Origin: Thozetella sp. PMI_491
Taxonomy: Eukaryota > Ascomycota > Sordariomycetes > Chaetosphaeriales > Chaetosphaeriaceae
NCBI GenBank assembly: GCA_021432635.1
Contig: MU270029.1
Coordinates: 866,575-930,574 of the forward strand
Length of the DNA: 64,000 nt
Direction of reading: 5' to 3'
Every line of letters starts with the position of its first letter. The first letter of the stretch is position 1. Shown here in pieces: positions 1-10,058 of this stretch. Below the pieces are notes generated by a model that was not told where the DNA came from, made no database searches, and saw only the letters and a list, made by a program, of their open reading frames with translations. A program made the position numbers and the translations under genes.

Positions 1-1114
1 GGTTTAGCGTACGACTACCCGCTACCGTGGTACCAAGTGCCCATGAACATCTTTCTCATCGTGGTCCTGGTGTTATGCGGCCTCCTGGATCCCCACCGCC
101 GCTCGGTGCAGCGCTATATTTCAGACCACGCCGATGGCGCGAAACTGACTACGCTGAACGACTTGAGTTTCAACACCAAGCGGGCCATCAAGTTTCTTGT
201 GGCGAACAAGAAGGAGCTTGAGTTCCCTCTCCAGGTCATCCCACCCCATATTATCCAATGCGGTCCGATGATTCGACCCGCTAGGCCCGTGGACGAGGTA
301 GACCCGGACTTGGCCAAGTGGCTGACGAAGGGGCCGACCGTGTACATCAACCTAGGCACGCACGCCATCTTCTCTGAGGCATTCGCGCTCGAGATGGCCA
401 AGTCCATACGCATGCTGCTGGACCAGGCCAGCGCCTCGCTTTGGCTCAACAAGGGCTTGGCTAACCTGCAGGTTTTGTGGAAGCTGAAGACCGATGGGAA
501 GTACGAGGTCGGCGTGCCAGGCAGCCGGATCTACGACATTATCGGGAGGGAACTCGACGCGGGCATCGTGCGCGTAGTTAGTTGGATTAAGCCAGAGCCG
601 ACAGCCTTGTTCGAGAAAGGCACCATCGTGTGTGCCGTACATCACGGCGGGGCGAACTCATTCCTTGAGGTGGCTAGGTGAGAGAGAGAGCGTCTGCGGT
701 AGTAGAGTGACGGCTAACCGTTCCGCCTTCTATTTTAGCGCCGGAGTGCCGATGGTAGTGCTCCCCGCCTGGATGGATTGCTACGACTTCGCTAGGCGGG
801 CGGAGGTGCTCGGCATCGGGCGGTGGGGAAACCGGACCGCCCTCCAGGAGTGCAGGGCCGAGGAGCTGGGGCCGATCCTGGCCGAGATCCTCGTTGGTGG
901 GCGCTACTCGAGATACGCAAGCCGAGCTAAGGAACTCGCCGACGTCTGCAAAAAGGACGGCGGCGGTAGGCTGGTCGCGGCTAGATATATATTGGGCGAA
1001 ATCAGCAAGGATATCGAGGAAGAAGGGCGTATTGAGCTCGTCGAAGAGGCCGAGGCTAATGAAGGTTCTACGAGCGAGGAAACTCCACTTATGAATGGGC
1101 ATCATGAGGATTAG
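1..1114 (+). CDS. GT1 UDP-glycosyltransferase, C-terminal part (5' end outside window)
   Basis: The protein would transfer a sugar from a UDP-sugar to a lipid or small-molecule acceptor. The reading frame is open from base 1, so the start lies to the left. The first exon runs to 677, then a 61-nt intron (678-738, GTGAGA...TTTTAG), then 739-1114. About 350 residues are visible. Diagnostic is the GT1 donor-sugar region spanning the splice: HHGGANSFLEVA joined to SAGVPMVVLPAWMDCYDFA, followed by a helix typical of the family C-terminus. Near the visible N-terminus are the YPLPWYQVP segment and a hydrophobic stretch seen in fungal UDP-glucosyl/glucuronosyltransferases. The tail (last ~35 residues) is acidic and probably disordered. 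It converges on the reductase at 1308-2422, so a link to a metabolite cluster further left is possible but only inferred. Family call is firm; the acceptor is unknown. Confidence 0.85.
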
Positions 1115-1307
1115 AAGCTAGAGGCCGGCGGTGATCGCCCAATAGAGGCTCAAAACATACACAGATATGCAGATATGTACTCGTTCTGTTTTCTATAGCT
1201 GAATTCCATAATTTCGTATGGTCAATGGTGAAGATCATATCTTTGTGCATACCACAAGCCTACAGTCCGGTACTCACTCCCCGACCTGCGCCATGGCTGC
1301 TGGTTCT

Positions 1308-2422
1308 CTAAGGTAGGGATTCAACTCCCTCGCGTACTCCTTGCTCTAGCGAGATCCATCTGTCTCGTCCTGCCCACTTCTTAAGCAACCCTAGCACGTG
1401 AGCCTCGTTCCCCATTGTGGCCAGACAAGGGACCTGATTCGGGAGGTCATTCATGAACTGTCTGTCCGGGCACAGCCGGCGGAGAGCTTCGAGGACCGTA
1501 TTGACATTGAGTGGCTTTTCCCAGGCAAAGATCCGTTCGTTCTCCACCTCGGGGTCCAAGACAGCCGCAACATGGAGCGCTGAAACATCTTGGATATTGA
1601 CCTGGAGGCCTTCAGATAGGAGAGTCAGCCACTCTTCGAGATTGATCAATCAAAAAGGGCATAGAATGTAGTTATCACGGACTCACAGGGAGGCAGGAAC
1701 CCCAGAATGCCTGGGTCTCCGTTGTAAATACTGTGTATAAAGCTAGGTGTGCCTTTAAGGTGGCGCTTGTGTAGCACCGGCCCGATGACCACAGCCGGAT
1801 TCAGCACGTTGGCAGTGAACTGGGGCTTCTCATCCTCGAGAAATTTGAACAATGCCTTCTCTGCCGCCACCTTGCTAGCCCCGTACACGATGACGGTGCG
1901 CGTCACCTCGTACGGTGGCGGTGCCCACGCGGCCTGCACGGCGGACTCATTATAAGAGTCCGTCGTATACGTGGTCGGAATACCGGCCTTGGGGGTGAAC
2001 ACGGCCGCGATAGACGACGTGTAGACGAATCGCCTGATCGATTTCTCTTGGGAAGCAGCACGTAGGAGCCCCAAGATCCCGTCGACTGCCTTTGGGATCA
2101 CATTGTGTGGGTCCGGATCGCCCAAGCCAGGTGTCGCGAAGTGCATGATGGCGCTGGCACCGCTCCCCTCGATTACCATGTTGAATGCATCGGGGGCAGC
2201 TAGGTCGGGCACCTGGACGAGCTCAAGAGCACCGCTCTGGGCGAAGGATCGAAATACTTCTTCGGTGAGCCACGCGGACTGGACGAGGTCACGGACTGTA
2301 CCGCGAATGCGGTAGCCACGCTGCAGGAGGTCCTTGACCGTATAAGAGGCCAAGTACGAGGCCACTCCCGTTACGATGATGAGTGAACCTTTGGGGATCG
2401 CCGTCAGATGCTGAGTAGCCAT
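1308..2422 (-). CDS. NAD(P)-dependent extended-SDR reductase (dihydroflavonol/cinnamyl-type)
   Basis: Two exons: 2422-1687 and 1609-1308, joined over a 77-nt intron (donor GTGAGT, acceptor CTGAAG), giving 345 residues. The choice of acceptor restores the family segment CLQVNIQDVSALHVAAVL, the usual 'VDVRDVA-xHVAAL' block. Residues 13-25 (SLIIVTGVASYLA) are the Rossmann nucleotide-binding start; the canonical GxxGxxA glycines are partly replaced (VTGVASYLAS), common in fungal members. The catalytic region is YTSSIAAVF followed by VYGASKVAAEK, supplying Ser and the YxxxK pair. Such enzymes reduce carbonyls of aromatic aldehydes, methylglyoxal or polyketide intermediates in the cytosol; the substrate cannot be told. 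It is convergent with the glycosyltransferase. Start ATG is the first in frame. Confidence 0.88.
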
Positions 2423-3110
2423 GTTGCAAGGAAGTCTTTGTCGAGCGTATGGCGATGTTTGGCAATTCTAGGGCAAGAAACAGTAGCCGATGATTGCTAG
2501 AGATAGACACACACGGCAACTATATTATCTCTTAGCCGTTAAGTACTCTTCTAGAGACCGGCTCCCTTGCTTCCAGGCTGCGCCCCCTACGCGCGGACGG
2601 ACACGAAATTCAACAGCTGAACTCCCATTCCGGCGGCTTCTCTTGCACCAGCGCGTACGAAATAAGCCAGTCGCCATGCTTACGTATGGTACTCACGTAT
2701 ATGATATTCCCTTCTACTTAGGAAGAGACTAGCAGTAGTAGTATGGATCGCGATGGGAATAAGCGAACCTTCCCTTTACGGAATGTGTTCAGGGATGTGC
2801 CCCATCTGCTAGCGCCGGCAACCATGCAGCCAAGTGCTTCCAAGGTTCTTTCGGTGGTCAGATCTGCAGGGCATCATCGTGGCGACTGAGACCCGAGGCC
2901 CACTAACTGGGCCAGCGTCGCAGGCTATCCCCTTGTCGGAAGTTGTTCATGTCTTAGTGGGTGACAAATGCGACCATCTCGCCCGCGCCCTCGGGCCTTA
3001 CCACACTCTAAGCCCACGTACGCCTGCCTATCCATTCCGTCTTACACCCTTGCTCCTCCTGCGGAAGGTTACCTATTCACAGGACTTGCGGGAGGAGCCG
3101 ACTGTCAACG
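2423..3110. other. Intergenic, 688 nt
   Basis: Upstream region shared by the reductase (minus) and the regulator relic (plus). Short open frames overlap here but none has coding character or a recognisable domain. I see no clear TATA box or RNA gene. Confidence 0.5.
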
Positions 3111-4136
3111 ATGCAGTCCGGGACGAGGAGCAAGCCCACAGGCTTCCACTTCATCAACAGCGCGCGCCCGGGCGACGCTACCGACCCCGACACCCTGAGT
3201 GAGATACGGTCTCATGCTGCCAAGGAGATTCGCGCTCGGGCGCGACGGTCACGGGCAGCCGCGTCGCGTCCCGACGAGAGGGCTAGCAGTCGGCTTGGTC
3301 GGCCTGCCCCGGATGCATGTGCCGACGTGGCTCACCTGGAAAATAGCGCTTCGACGAGGCCAGTCCTAATCACAATTCCACGGTCACTTGGTATCGACCT
3401 ATATTGGAGCTCAGCCCTGCCGCTCTCGGATGATGAGATGTTTCTGATACACCACTGTACGCGTCCCCACCCCGATCCTTCCCTGTTCCCTCGCTCCCCT
3501 CGCCTACCTCGGCAGAGAGACCCCTGACACGCATGTTTGGCCAAGACATGAGCTATATCGTCCCATTCGGCATGGTTAGCTGCCAAGAGACAGCCCCCGA
3601 GGTCACCACCCGGCTGATCGCCCTGCAGCTGGAGTTCTGGCTGCCGTTCGCACTAGCTGATGCCGATCTCACAGCCGCGCTGCTCCTCCACGCGTGCCGC
3701 AGCCTCGGGGAGCTGGGCGTTTCGCCACGCTATGCGGGGATGGGCGACACCTACGAGCAGCGGTGTATCCAGGCCATTCACGCATCCGTGTCTCGTGAGC
3801 ATACGCGGGCTAGTGATGCCACCATCGCTATGGTGATGGTGTTGCTGGCGGACCAGGTACGTACTTCTCATGGCGACCCTTGACAGTACGCTCATTCTCT
3901 TGGCGCGATCTAGTACATGCTGGGGAACTTCGACCATTGGGGAGTTCACTTTGACGCTTTCGCCAAAATGATCACCATGAGGGGTGGGGTGGATGCCCTC
4001 GGAGTCGGCGGCTTCCTGAAGGAGATAATTGTCAAGTAGGCTCGCTGCCCGACTCATTCTGGTATACTGTGCAGTTTTTCTGACTTGCAGGACGGTTAGA
4101 TCTCCGCTGTGCTATGGTTATTGGACCCTCGAAGTA
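3111..4136 (+). pseudogene. Broken fungal 'tachykinin-family' transcription-regulator-like gene (Fungal_trans_2 type, no zinc cluster)
   Basis: The N-terminus starting at 3111 (MQSGTRSKPTGFHFINSARP, then SEIRSHAAKEIRARARR) is the hallmark opening of fungal proteins annotated as tachykinin family, which carry a fungal-TF-like helical domain without a Zn2Cys6 finger. Homology continues as DMSYIVPFGMV (from 3548), then ADQ spliced over a clean intron 3857-3913 to YMLGNFDHWGVHFDAFAKM, and finally RLDLRCAMVIGP near 4095-4130. Three problems argue for a pseudogene. Canonical splicing of intron 1 (donor 3457, acceptor 3515) creates a TAG codon. A TAG at 4036 follows EIIVK. The last homologous block lies in a different frame. 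An AT-rich segment then interrupts the locus. A misassembled or recoded gene cannot be excluded. Only about a third of the usual protein length is present. Confidence 0.55.
4090..4131 (+). repeat. 42-bp imperfect direct repeat, copy A
   Basis: Matches 4609-4650 at 34 of 42 positions by eye, sharing AGATCT, CTATGGTT and TTGGACCCTCG. It encodes the end of the regulator relic (DLRCAMVIGPS). Confidence 0.75.
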
Positions 4137-4608
4137 ACTATGTGACTGACGACTTTTCATTGTATTGTCGGCTATCGTTAGGCTAAAATTAGTTTTCTGA
4201 TTCCTTTTCCCTTCAACTAGTTCTTACAATTAGAAGTATATTCTAGGCATATTCTGAAGCCGGACTGGTTAATACTAAATAGATCTCATTATCAAAGAGC
4301 CAAGAGGCTAATAGCACGAATTCCTTGATATCATCTAATAGCCTGAGCAGCATATACTCATACTGTCTAGATGTGTTTGCAACTAATTTCCTGACGATAT
4401 ACCGCAACTTCGTCAAAGCCGAGCTCCGGCACCATTTCCTGAAGGGTTCTCCCTCTACTGTACCATTTCGATCAACTACCGTAAACTATGAGCAACGAGA
4501 TAACGAACAGCTTCTCAACACAATCAATCGCTGTGCGAGACAATTACGCTTGTTCACTTATGCGGTGAATATTCTATTACATAAGGGATCTAAATTCTAT
4601 ACCTTGTA
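4132..4608. other. AT-rich interrupting segment between direct repeats
   Basis: A 477-nt stretch clearly richer in A+T than its flanks, lying between the two 42-bp repeats. One open frame (4325-4609, about 94 codons) starts at a non-ATG codon and has no recognisable domain. It could be a decayed insertion, a RIP-mutated element or a diverged tandem-duplication spacer; no terminal inverted repeats are evident. Confidence 0.5.
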
Positions 4609-4650
4609 GGACCACCAGATCTTAGCTGTCCTATGGTTGTTGGACCCTCG
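4609..4650 (+). repeat. 42-bp imperfect direct repeat, copy B
   Basis: Partner of copy A at 4090-4131. In the homologous frame it reads DLSCPMVVGPS and stays open for about 35 more codons before a stop near 4760, so the regulator-like frame appears to resume here. Confidence 0.7.
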
Positions 4651-6051
4651 GTCTCGCTTAGCTGGGCCGCTTCGGCCCCCGAGGCATTGCAGTCTTATCT
4701 CGACCGCCGAACCCGTCGAAAGGATGGCAATTTGTCTCTCCACATTCGACAGCTTCTCTGAAGCTTGTGAGGCCGTGCCACAGACCGGCCATGAGACTTC
4801 GGCCGGCATCCGTGCCCGCTTCTTTCGCAAGCCCGACCCATTCCTCGGTCAAACATCCCAGCATCGAGAATGGAAAGAAACACGCCATCGTCACCCTTTG
4901 CTATGCCATCTGTACAAATTTGTCCGTCTTGTTTCGCCTGTGTCGCCCTGGTCGCCAATTTGGGCAACATGGGAAGCTTCGCATTGCATCCCGTCTGGCG
5001 TCCACCGTGGCTTGGGGTCTGAGATCTGGTGGAGCCGTTTCATCATTGATCAACCCGAAGGGCAGGGGCAGCCCCCCTTGCCCCCCCCCACGGCAGTTCT
5101 GAAGATCCGCCGATCCTCCCGGGAAGTGGCGTCGACCCCTGTACGTGAACGACTACCAGCTCTGTTGCGATATCAGATACATCTGGTCCGAATCCACAGC
5201 GTCGTACTCCCCTAGTTTGTCTTCGGTGCATGACTAGGTTGAGATGCAAGCTTTGCTCCGCTCCACAAGTCGCCGCTGTGGACTCATCGTCTGGTCCGGT
5301 ACTCCAGCGCAAAAAGTCTTGCTTCCAAGATGCTCATAACTCTATTTATAAGGTTACTCGCTGGCCAAGCCTGCAATGGGTTTCCTCCGCGGTTGGTAGT
5401 GTGTAGATCCCGTCCTCCGGCGCGGAGATGGCGTTCGGCCCAGCCTGCCGCTACCAAGACTCTATTGGATGTGCGCGGTCTCTGCCCTCGCGGCCCGAGC
5501 TCAGGCGCCGAGAGGAATGCTAAATGCCGTCTCTTGTCGCCGTCCCACCGACTTGCGTCAGGTGGGAACGCGCAGGACAACAGTCTCACAAGACGATTCG
5601 GACGAAGTACTGAAACGATTGCGGAGCCGTCTCCTCTGAATCCGCGCTCGCGATAGGGTCCCTCGTCCTTTCCATGCCCTTCCGCATCCCAACCCGAGTT
5701 CAGCTTAACAACATGCTCGTCATGTGGAGCCTTATCCGTTCTACGGAACCCTTTGGGGCCCAGTAACGGCGTCATGTTCATGGCTTGACTGCCACCTTGT
5801 ATCATAGCAGGAGCTAGTGCCCAAACTTGGCCTTTTTTGGGACTCATCCGTCTTGTCCCAGAGCCCCTTCCTTGCTTGGCCAGGTCACAGACACCGGCAG
5901 GGAGTCGGGGGAGAAGAGGGATTCAGGCTGTCAGAGGCTGTATAAGAGAGTCGGCCCGCGCCCCGAGGTAGACACAGCCTCTCTTTTAGGTCATAGGGTC
6001 CTTGCAGTAATCCTTTTCGGTCTGGTAGCTGTCACTGTCCCTACAGTCAAA
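4651..6051. other. Intergenic, 1.4 kb
   Basis: Moderately GC-rich, with scattered short open frames on both strands, none matching a known family. The first ~150 nt may be further relic of the broken regulator. The right end is the cupredoxin promoter. Confidence 0.45.
5941..5946 (+). promoter_or_regulatory. TATA box of the cupredoxin gene
   Basis: TATAAG in GGCTGTATAAGAGAG lies 111 nt upstream of the start ATG at 6052. Spacing suits a short 5' leader. Confidence 0.5.
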
Positions 6052-7035
6052 ATGGTACTCCTACACTCGCTTCTGTTCGCTGTGCTGGTCACCGCCGCTC
6101 CCCGCAGGCTGGTTGAGAAGCCCCAGGCCCTCCACACCCGTCACATCCTCGACAATGGCCAAGAGTTTATTGTCAAGCGGCAGGCGCAGCCCGGCATCGG
6201 TAAGTCACACCAGCTCTTCAGCGCCCCGACACACAGGTGGCTGACCAAACATCCACGAGCAGCAACGCCGATAACCAACCGGGTCATCCCCATCTTGGTG
6301 GGCGGCTCCTCTTTGACGTTCGAGCCCAACAACGTCATTGCGCTCCCAGGCGACGTGCTGCAGTTCCAGTTCGCGCAGCGCAACCACACCGTCACCCAGT
6401 CAGCCGAGAACGCGCCATGCCAGCCTCTGCAGGCGACACAACCGGCGGCGATCAATAGCGGCTTCATCGCGTTCGACGCTGCCTCCGGAAGCGTGGGCAC
6501 CTTCAACATGCCTGTCACCAACTCGCAGCCGATGTTCCTGTACTGCGCCCAGGCCAACCACTGCCAGTCGGGCATGGTCATGACTGTTAACGTACCGAAC
6601 ACGGGCCAGCTCATCGCCTACGCAAACCTAGCGACAACCGCCACGGCCAATGTCCCCGCCTCCCAGGTGGCCGGAGGTCTGCCTGCAAGCATTCCTGCCG
6701 CCCAGGCCGTCTTCCCCGCCGCAGCTCCCGCCGCAGCGGCTCCCGCACCGGCGGCTCCTGCACCAGCGGCGCCTGCACCCGCCGCTCCTGTGCCCGCTGC
6801 TTCCGCACCGGCGGCCCCCGAAGCTGCTGTTCCTGCTGTAGCGTCACCTGCCCCGGCCGTTGCATCAGTTGCGCCGGCAGCCCCCGAGGCTGCTATCCCC
6901 GCTGTTGCTTCTGCCGCACCAGCAGCCTCCGAAGCCACGTCTGCGGAGGCTACGACGTCGCAAGCTACAGCCGCTGAAGCTGCAGTCTCCGAGGCTGCGG
7001 CTCCCGAAGCTTCTACGTCCGAAACGACCGCATAA
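6052..7035 (+). CDS. Secreted cupredoxin (extracellular type-1 copper protein) with Ala/Pro-rich tail
   Basis: Exons 6052-6199 and 6263-7035 give 306 residues. The intron (6200-6262, GTAAGT...AGCAG) is 63 nt and has no in-frame stop, so retention would insert 21 residues silently. Residues 1-16 (MVLLHSLLFAVLVTAA) form a signal peptide, followed by a basic pro-like segment ending near KR. Residues 58-165 form a plastocyanin-like domain: H91 (NHTV), C144 (FLYCAQ), H149 (ANHC) and M154 (SGM) are the type-1 copper ligands in the expected order. From about residue 180 to the end it is low-complexity Ala/Pro/Glu/Ser-Thr sequence, probably O-glycosylated; no clear GPI signal. A longer open frame extends upstream to 5827, but the signal peptide fixes the start here. 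Role at the wall or outside the cell is inferred. Confidence 0.85.
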   Translation: MVLLHSLLFAVLVTAAPRRLVEKPQALHTRHILDNGQEFIVKRQAQPGIGKSHQLFSAPTHRWLTKHPRAATPITNRVIPILVGGSSLTFEPNNVIALPGDVLQFQFAQRNHTVTQSAENAPCQPLQATQPAAINSGFIAFDAASGSVGTFNMPVTNSQPMFLYCAQANHCQSGMVMTVNVPNTGQLIAYANLATTATANVPASQVAGGLPASIPAAQAVFPAAAPAAAAPAPAAPAPAAPAPAAPVPAASAPAAPEAAVPAVASPAPAVASVAPAAPEAAIPAVASAAPAASEATSAEATTSQATAAEAAVSEAAAPEASTSETTA

Positions 7036-8001
7036 GTTGTGCCACCGCTCCAGCCGACCAGGCGCGGCCGCCCGCCGATAGATTGGGTTACAGCCTGAAG
7101 CCCTTGTTCTGTGAAATGGGGCTCCTAGCACGATCTTCCACTTCGTGTACATATGTTTTTCCTGTCGCTAGTGCCGACCCACGACTACCCAATGTGTTTA
7201 TAATGCGGAAGCTTGGTGCAGCTGCTAGCCCAGCTTGCCGTCTTCTCGTCCTACTCGATAACCCAATCTGATTATGTCTACCAGAGAGAAAATCTCAGAA
7301 TTGTGTGCAAGCTGTGAAAGTGCCCATCTAGATAGAGCTTGCGCAGTCTCTCGATGCAGTGTTTGTGGTGTGCTTTCAACGTAGACTACAAGTCCGGGGA
7401 CTAAGTCATCGCCGAGAGCGTGGCTTGCCCAATTTGAAGGAGGTGGCCGTCGCCAGTGAGGCTCAATTTGCAACTAGGCTCGAATTTGGAGTGCCGGATT
7501 GGCTGCTCTTTATAGTGCTACAAGAATAAGCCTCCATATTGGCCTTGTGGTGACTCTAAAAGATGTTCGTTGTATGTAGTGCGGGGCTGGCGCGGGAGCC
7601 TGGGCAGGGCTTCCAGGTGAGGCAGATTCTTTTCGTATGGAGGTACAGCAGGCGATCGTACCGCTGTATATAAAGGCGCCAGTGGGGATTTAGGCACCAA
7701 ACGTCGCTTCTCTGCTAGCGTATCCGCGCCAATCAGCCCCCACCACCGCAACGGTTAGGGCTGAAAGGTACCTAATCGTAACAGCTGCAAGGCCGAGCAA
7801 CACTGCCGGAGCGCACATAAGTTGCCATTGGTTGCGCGATGGGCAGCCTACAGCCGTCGTTGCGTGGCCTCTCTTCCCTTCTTTTGAGCCTCACATAAAT
7901 ACTCCCTCTCCTTCGTATGCCCCTGCGTACTCTCTTCTCCCTAATTATCAATTGCTTTTGTCGCGCAAAGGGGCATATCACTTTCGTGTGAGCTGGGCGC
8001 G
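7036..8001. other. Intergenic, 966 nt
   Basis: No gene supported. An ATAAATA at 7895-7901, about 100 nt before the ATG at 8002, is a plausible TATA-like element for the amidase gene. Confidence 0.45.
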
Positions 8002-9339
8002 ATGGAGTCGGCCGGTGCCCGCCGTCGTGAACGCCTTGGCCAAGAGAACGACAGCCAGCAACTTCAAGTTCAAGCACCACCGCCGCCGCCGCCGCCGCCG
8101 CCGCCAACACGAGCCAAACCGAATGAACCGGGAAGGGCCATTCCAAAATTCACCGTCGACCTCTCACTACCCCCAGAGAAGAGATACGCACACATTGCTC
8201 CTCAGTTCCGCAACGAGGTGGCCGAGTCGAACCTCACTGGCCTATTTGTACAGCTTGTCTTCGCCAACGCCGGCCGGACCATTGGAAGATGGCTCGTGAC
8301 CGCTTCCAGATATGTTTTGCGCCATGTATATACCCGTGAGGAGACGGCAGAGCTCCGCGGCATCTCGGCATCCACTGGTGTTGACATGCACGTGCTGGTT
8401 GCCTTCAACGTCCTGCTGGATCTCCTGCTCGGGTGCACCAGCAGCGGCGTCCGCGTCCACGACGAACAGAGCCAGGCTTCTGTCTCGCGGATGGTCCACT
8501 TTCGTACGCTGGACTGGGGCATGGAGGAGCTGCGCAAGATCATCATCGAGCTGGACTTTGTGCACTTCGCCGGAGGGCCCGTTGTTGCCACCAGCGTCAC
8601 GTACTTCGGATACGTGGGTGTGCTTACCGGAGTACGCCCAGGGCTCAGCATGAGCCTCAACTTTCGGCCACACCACGACCGGAGCTCATGGTGGAAGCGG
8701 GTGGGATTTCGATGGCACCAGGTGATGGTGGTGTTGGGATTCCGCCAGTCCATCTCCAGCGCAATACGGCACATCTTGTTGGACCCATGGCCGGCTGAGC
8801 CTCTTGGGGGGAAAGAAGGCAACCGTGAGCTGGAGCCTGCCGAAGCGGCTGCGGCTCTGGCGGAGGGCAGAATGAGGCGAATTTTGTCCAAACTCTCGTG
8901 CTCCCAATCCACCGCAGCCTACATGATATTCTGCATGCCGCAGCGCGTCTACGTCGTTGAGAAGGACAACCGCGCTGCGTCGGTGCGGGATTCGAGCACA
9001 TTTCTCACGGCCTACAACCACGACGCGTCGGATGAAGCCGATCCATCGCAGCTCGCCGCGACCATAAAGCAGCTTAGAGCGAGCAACGACCCGTCCGGCT
9101 TAGACAGCTTTGTAGCTAGCTCCCTAGACCGTAAGGAACACCTCGAGGCGATCTGGGCGCGAAGGTCCAAGGCATGCCAGCGCAAGTTCCACTCTGAGAC
9201 CGATACCATCACCATGGATGATGTTATGCGGATGGTCAAAGATCGCGAGATCAGGAACGATGAAACGCACTACGCTGTTGTAATGGATCCGGAAGGCGGC
9301 AAGATTCTCTGGAGGAGGTGTTATGATCCCGAAGAATAA
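8002..9339 (+). CDS. Acid ceramidase / N-acylethanolamine acid amidase-like hydrolase
   Basis: Intronless, 445 residues. The family (linear amide C-N hydrolases, NAAA/ASAH1-like) cleaves the amide bond of ceramides or N-acylethanolamines after autocleavage before a nucleophilic cysteine. Residues 50-61 (FTVDLSLPPEKR) match the NAAA-beta region that opens the alpha subunit. The candidate nucleophile is C145 in LLLGCTSSGV, followed by SRMVHFRTLDWGMEELR, the RxxDWG-type active-site block. The C-terminal third ends in YAVVMDPEGGKILWRRCYDP. Unlike secreted family members the N-terminus is not a signal peptide: it is charged and carries a run of ten prolines (residues 26-35) encoded by a GCC/CCG microsatellite, so a cytosolic location is likely. 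Substrate not determined. Confidence 0.85.
   Translation: MESAGARRRERLGQENDSQQLQVQAPPPPPPPPPPTRAKPNEPGRAIPKFTVDLSLPPEKRYAHIAPQFRNEVAESNLTGLFVQLVFANAGRTIGRWLVTASRYVLRHVYTREETAELRGISASTGVDMHVLVAFNVLLDLLLGCTSSGVRVHDEQSQASVSRMVHFRTLDWGMEELRKIIIELDFVHFAGGPVVATSVTYFGYVGVLTGVRPGLSMSLNFRPHHDRSSWWKRVGFRWHQVMVVLGFRQSISSAIRHILLDPWPAEPLGGKEGNRELEPAEAAAALAEGRMRRILSKLSCSQSTAAYMIFCMPQRVYVVEKDNRAASVRDSSTFLTAYNHDASDEADPSQLAATIKQLRASNDPSGLDSFVASSLDRKEHLEAIWARRSKACQRKFHSETDTITMDDVMRMVKDREIRNDETHYAVVMDPEGGKILWRRCYDPEE
8080..8105 (+). repeat. (CCG)n microsatellite encoding polyproline
   Basis: Uninterrupted GCC/CCG triplets within the N-terminal coding part of the amidase gene; likely length-polymorphic, changing only the number of prolines. 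Confidence 0.85.
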
Positions 9340-10058
9340 ATGTAATAAGGAGTAGAATGCATTAGAACTCCAGCGCAATAGATCTTTGTAATTGCCCCGC
9401 AATATTTGCTGGTTACTGAGGTGAACTTTTTCAACACGATGGTGAACGTAGTAGTGTTCTGGCTTCTGATGATCAAAGTCCACAATGGCCGGACAGCTGG
9501 CACACAGAAAACAAAGGAAAATCTATTTGTGTCTCACAGAGACTGTTTATTGACCCATCCAAGCTAAAGAACCCCCTACTCACCCGGATGGCTTCATCTG
9601 CACCTTGGCTGGCTCACAGAGAGGGTGACAAGTTAGGTGTTGTACGCAGCACCACGAACAATATAGAGTAGGCTGCCTTAATTTCTGTCCTATCCTGTGC
9701 TGCGGCGAATCTCTCTGACTGGTGTTCGCAACAGTTCAAGGAAGAAGCGAGGACGCCATAACAAACCAAGCCGCTAGAGGCTCTACAGGGTGTCTAAGCC
9801 ACGTGATGACAAAAGGGTAGGCGGTGGCCCCTGCCAAGTGCCCCACCTCAGCACCTAATGCACGAACACATTTAGGTGGGTTAGTATCTTGTTCCGTTGT
9901 TGTCTATCCATGACCTACTCGGGCAACGCAGCGCGTGCCCTGCTGAAATCCCACTAGGTGAATACTGCGGGTCTCACCAGTCTCACTTCATTTTCAACAA
10001 ATGACCAGCTTGTTGTGAATGTATACCAGCTTTCAAGACCAACCTTTGCTCAAGCATC
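9340..10058. other. Intergenic, 719 nt
   Basis: 3' region of the amidase gene and 5' region of the BTB gene. No gene or clear regulatory motif seen. Confidence 0.45.

Noticed and set aside
5284-5847. 187-codon minus-strand frame in the gap before the cupredoxin gene
   Set aside because: No domain, biased composition, no promoter support.
5827-6051. N-terminal extension of the cupredoxin frame
   Set aside because: The frame is open upstream of 6052, but the signal peptide begins at 6052 and the TATA box at 5941 lies inside the extension.
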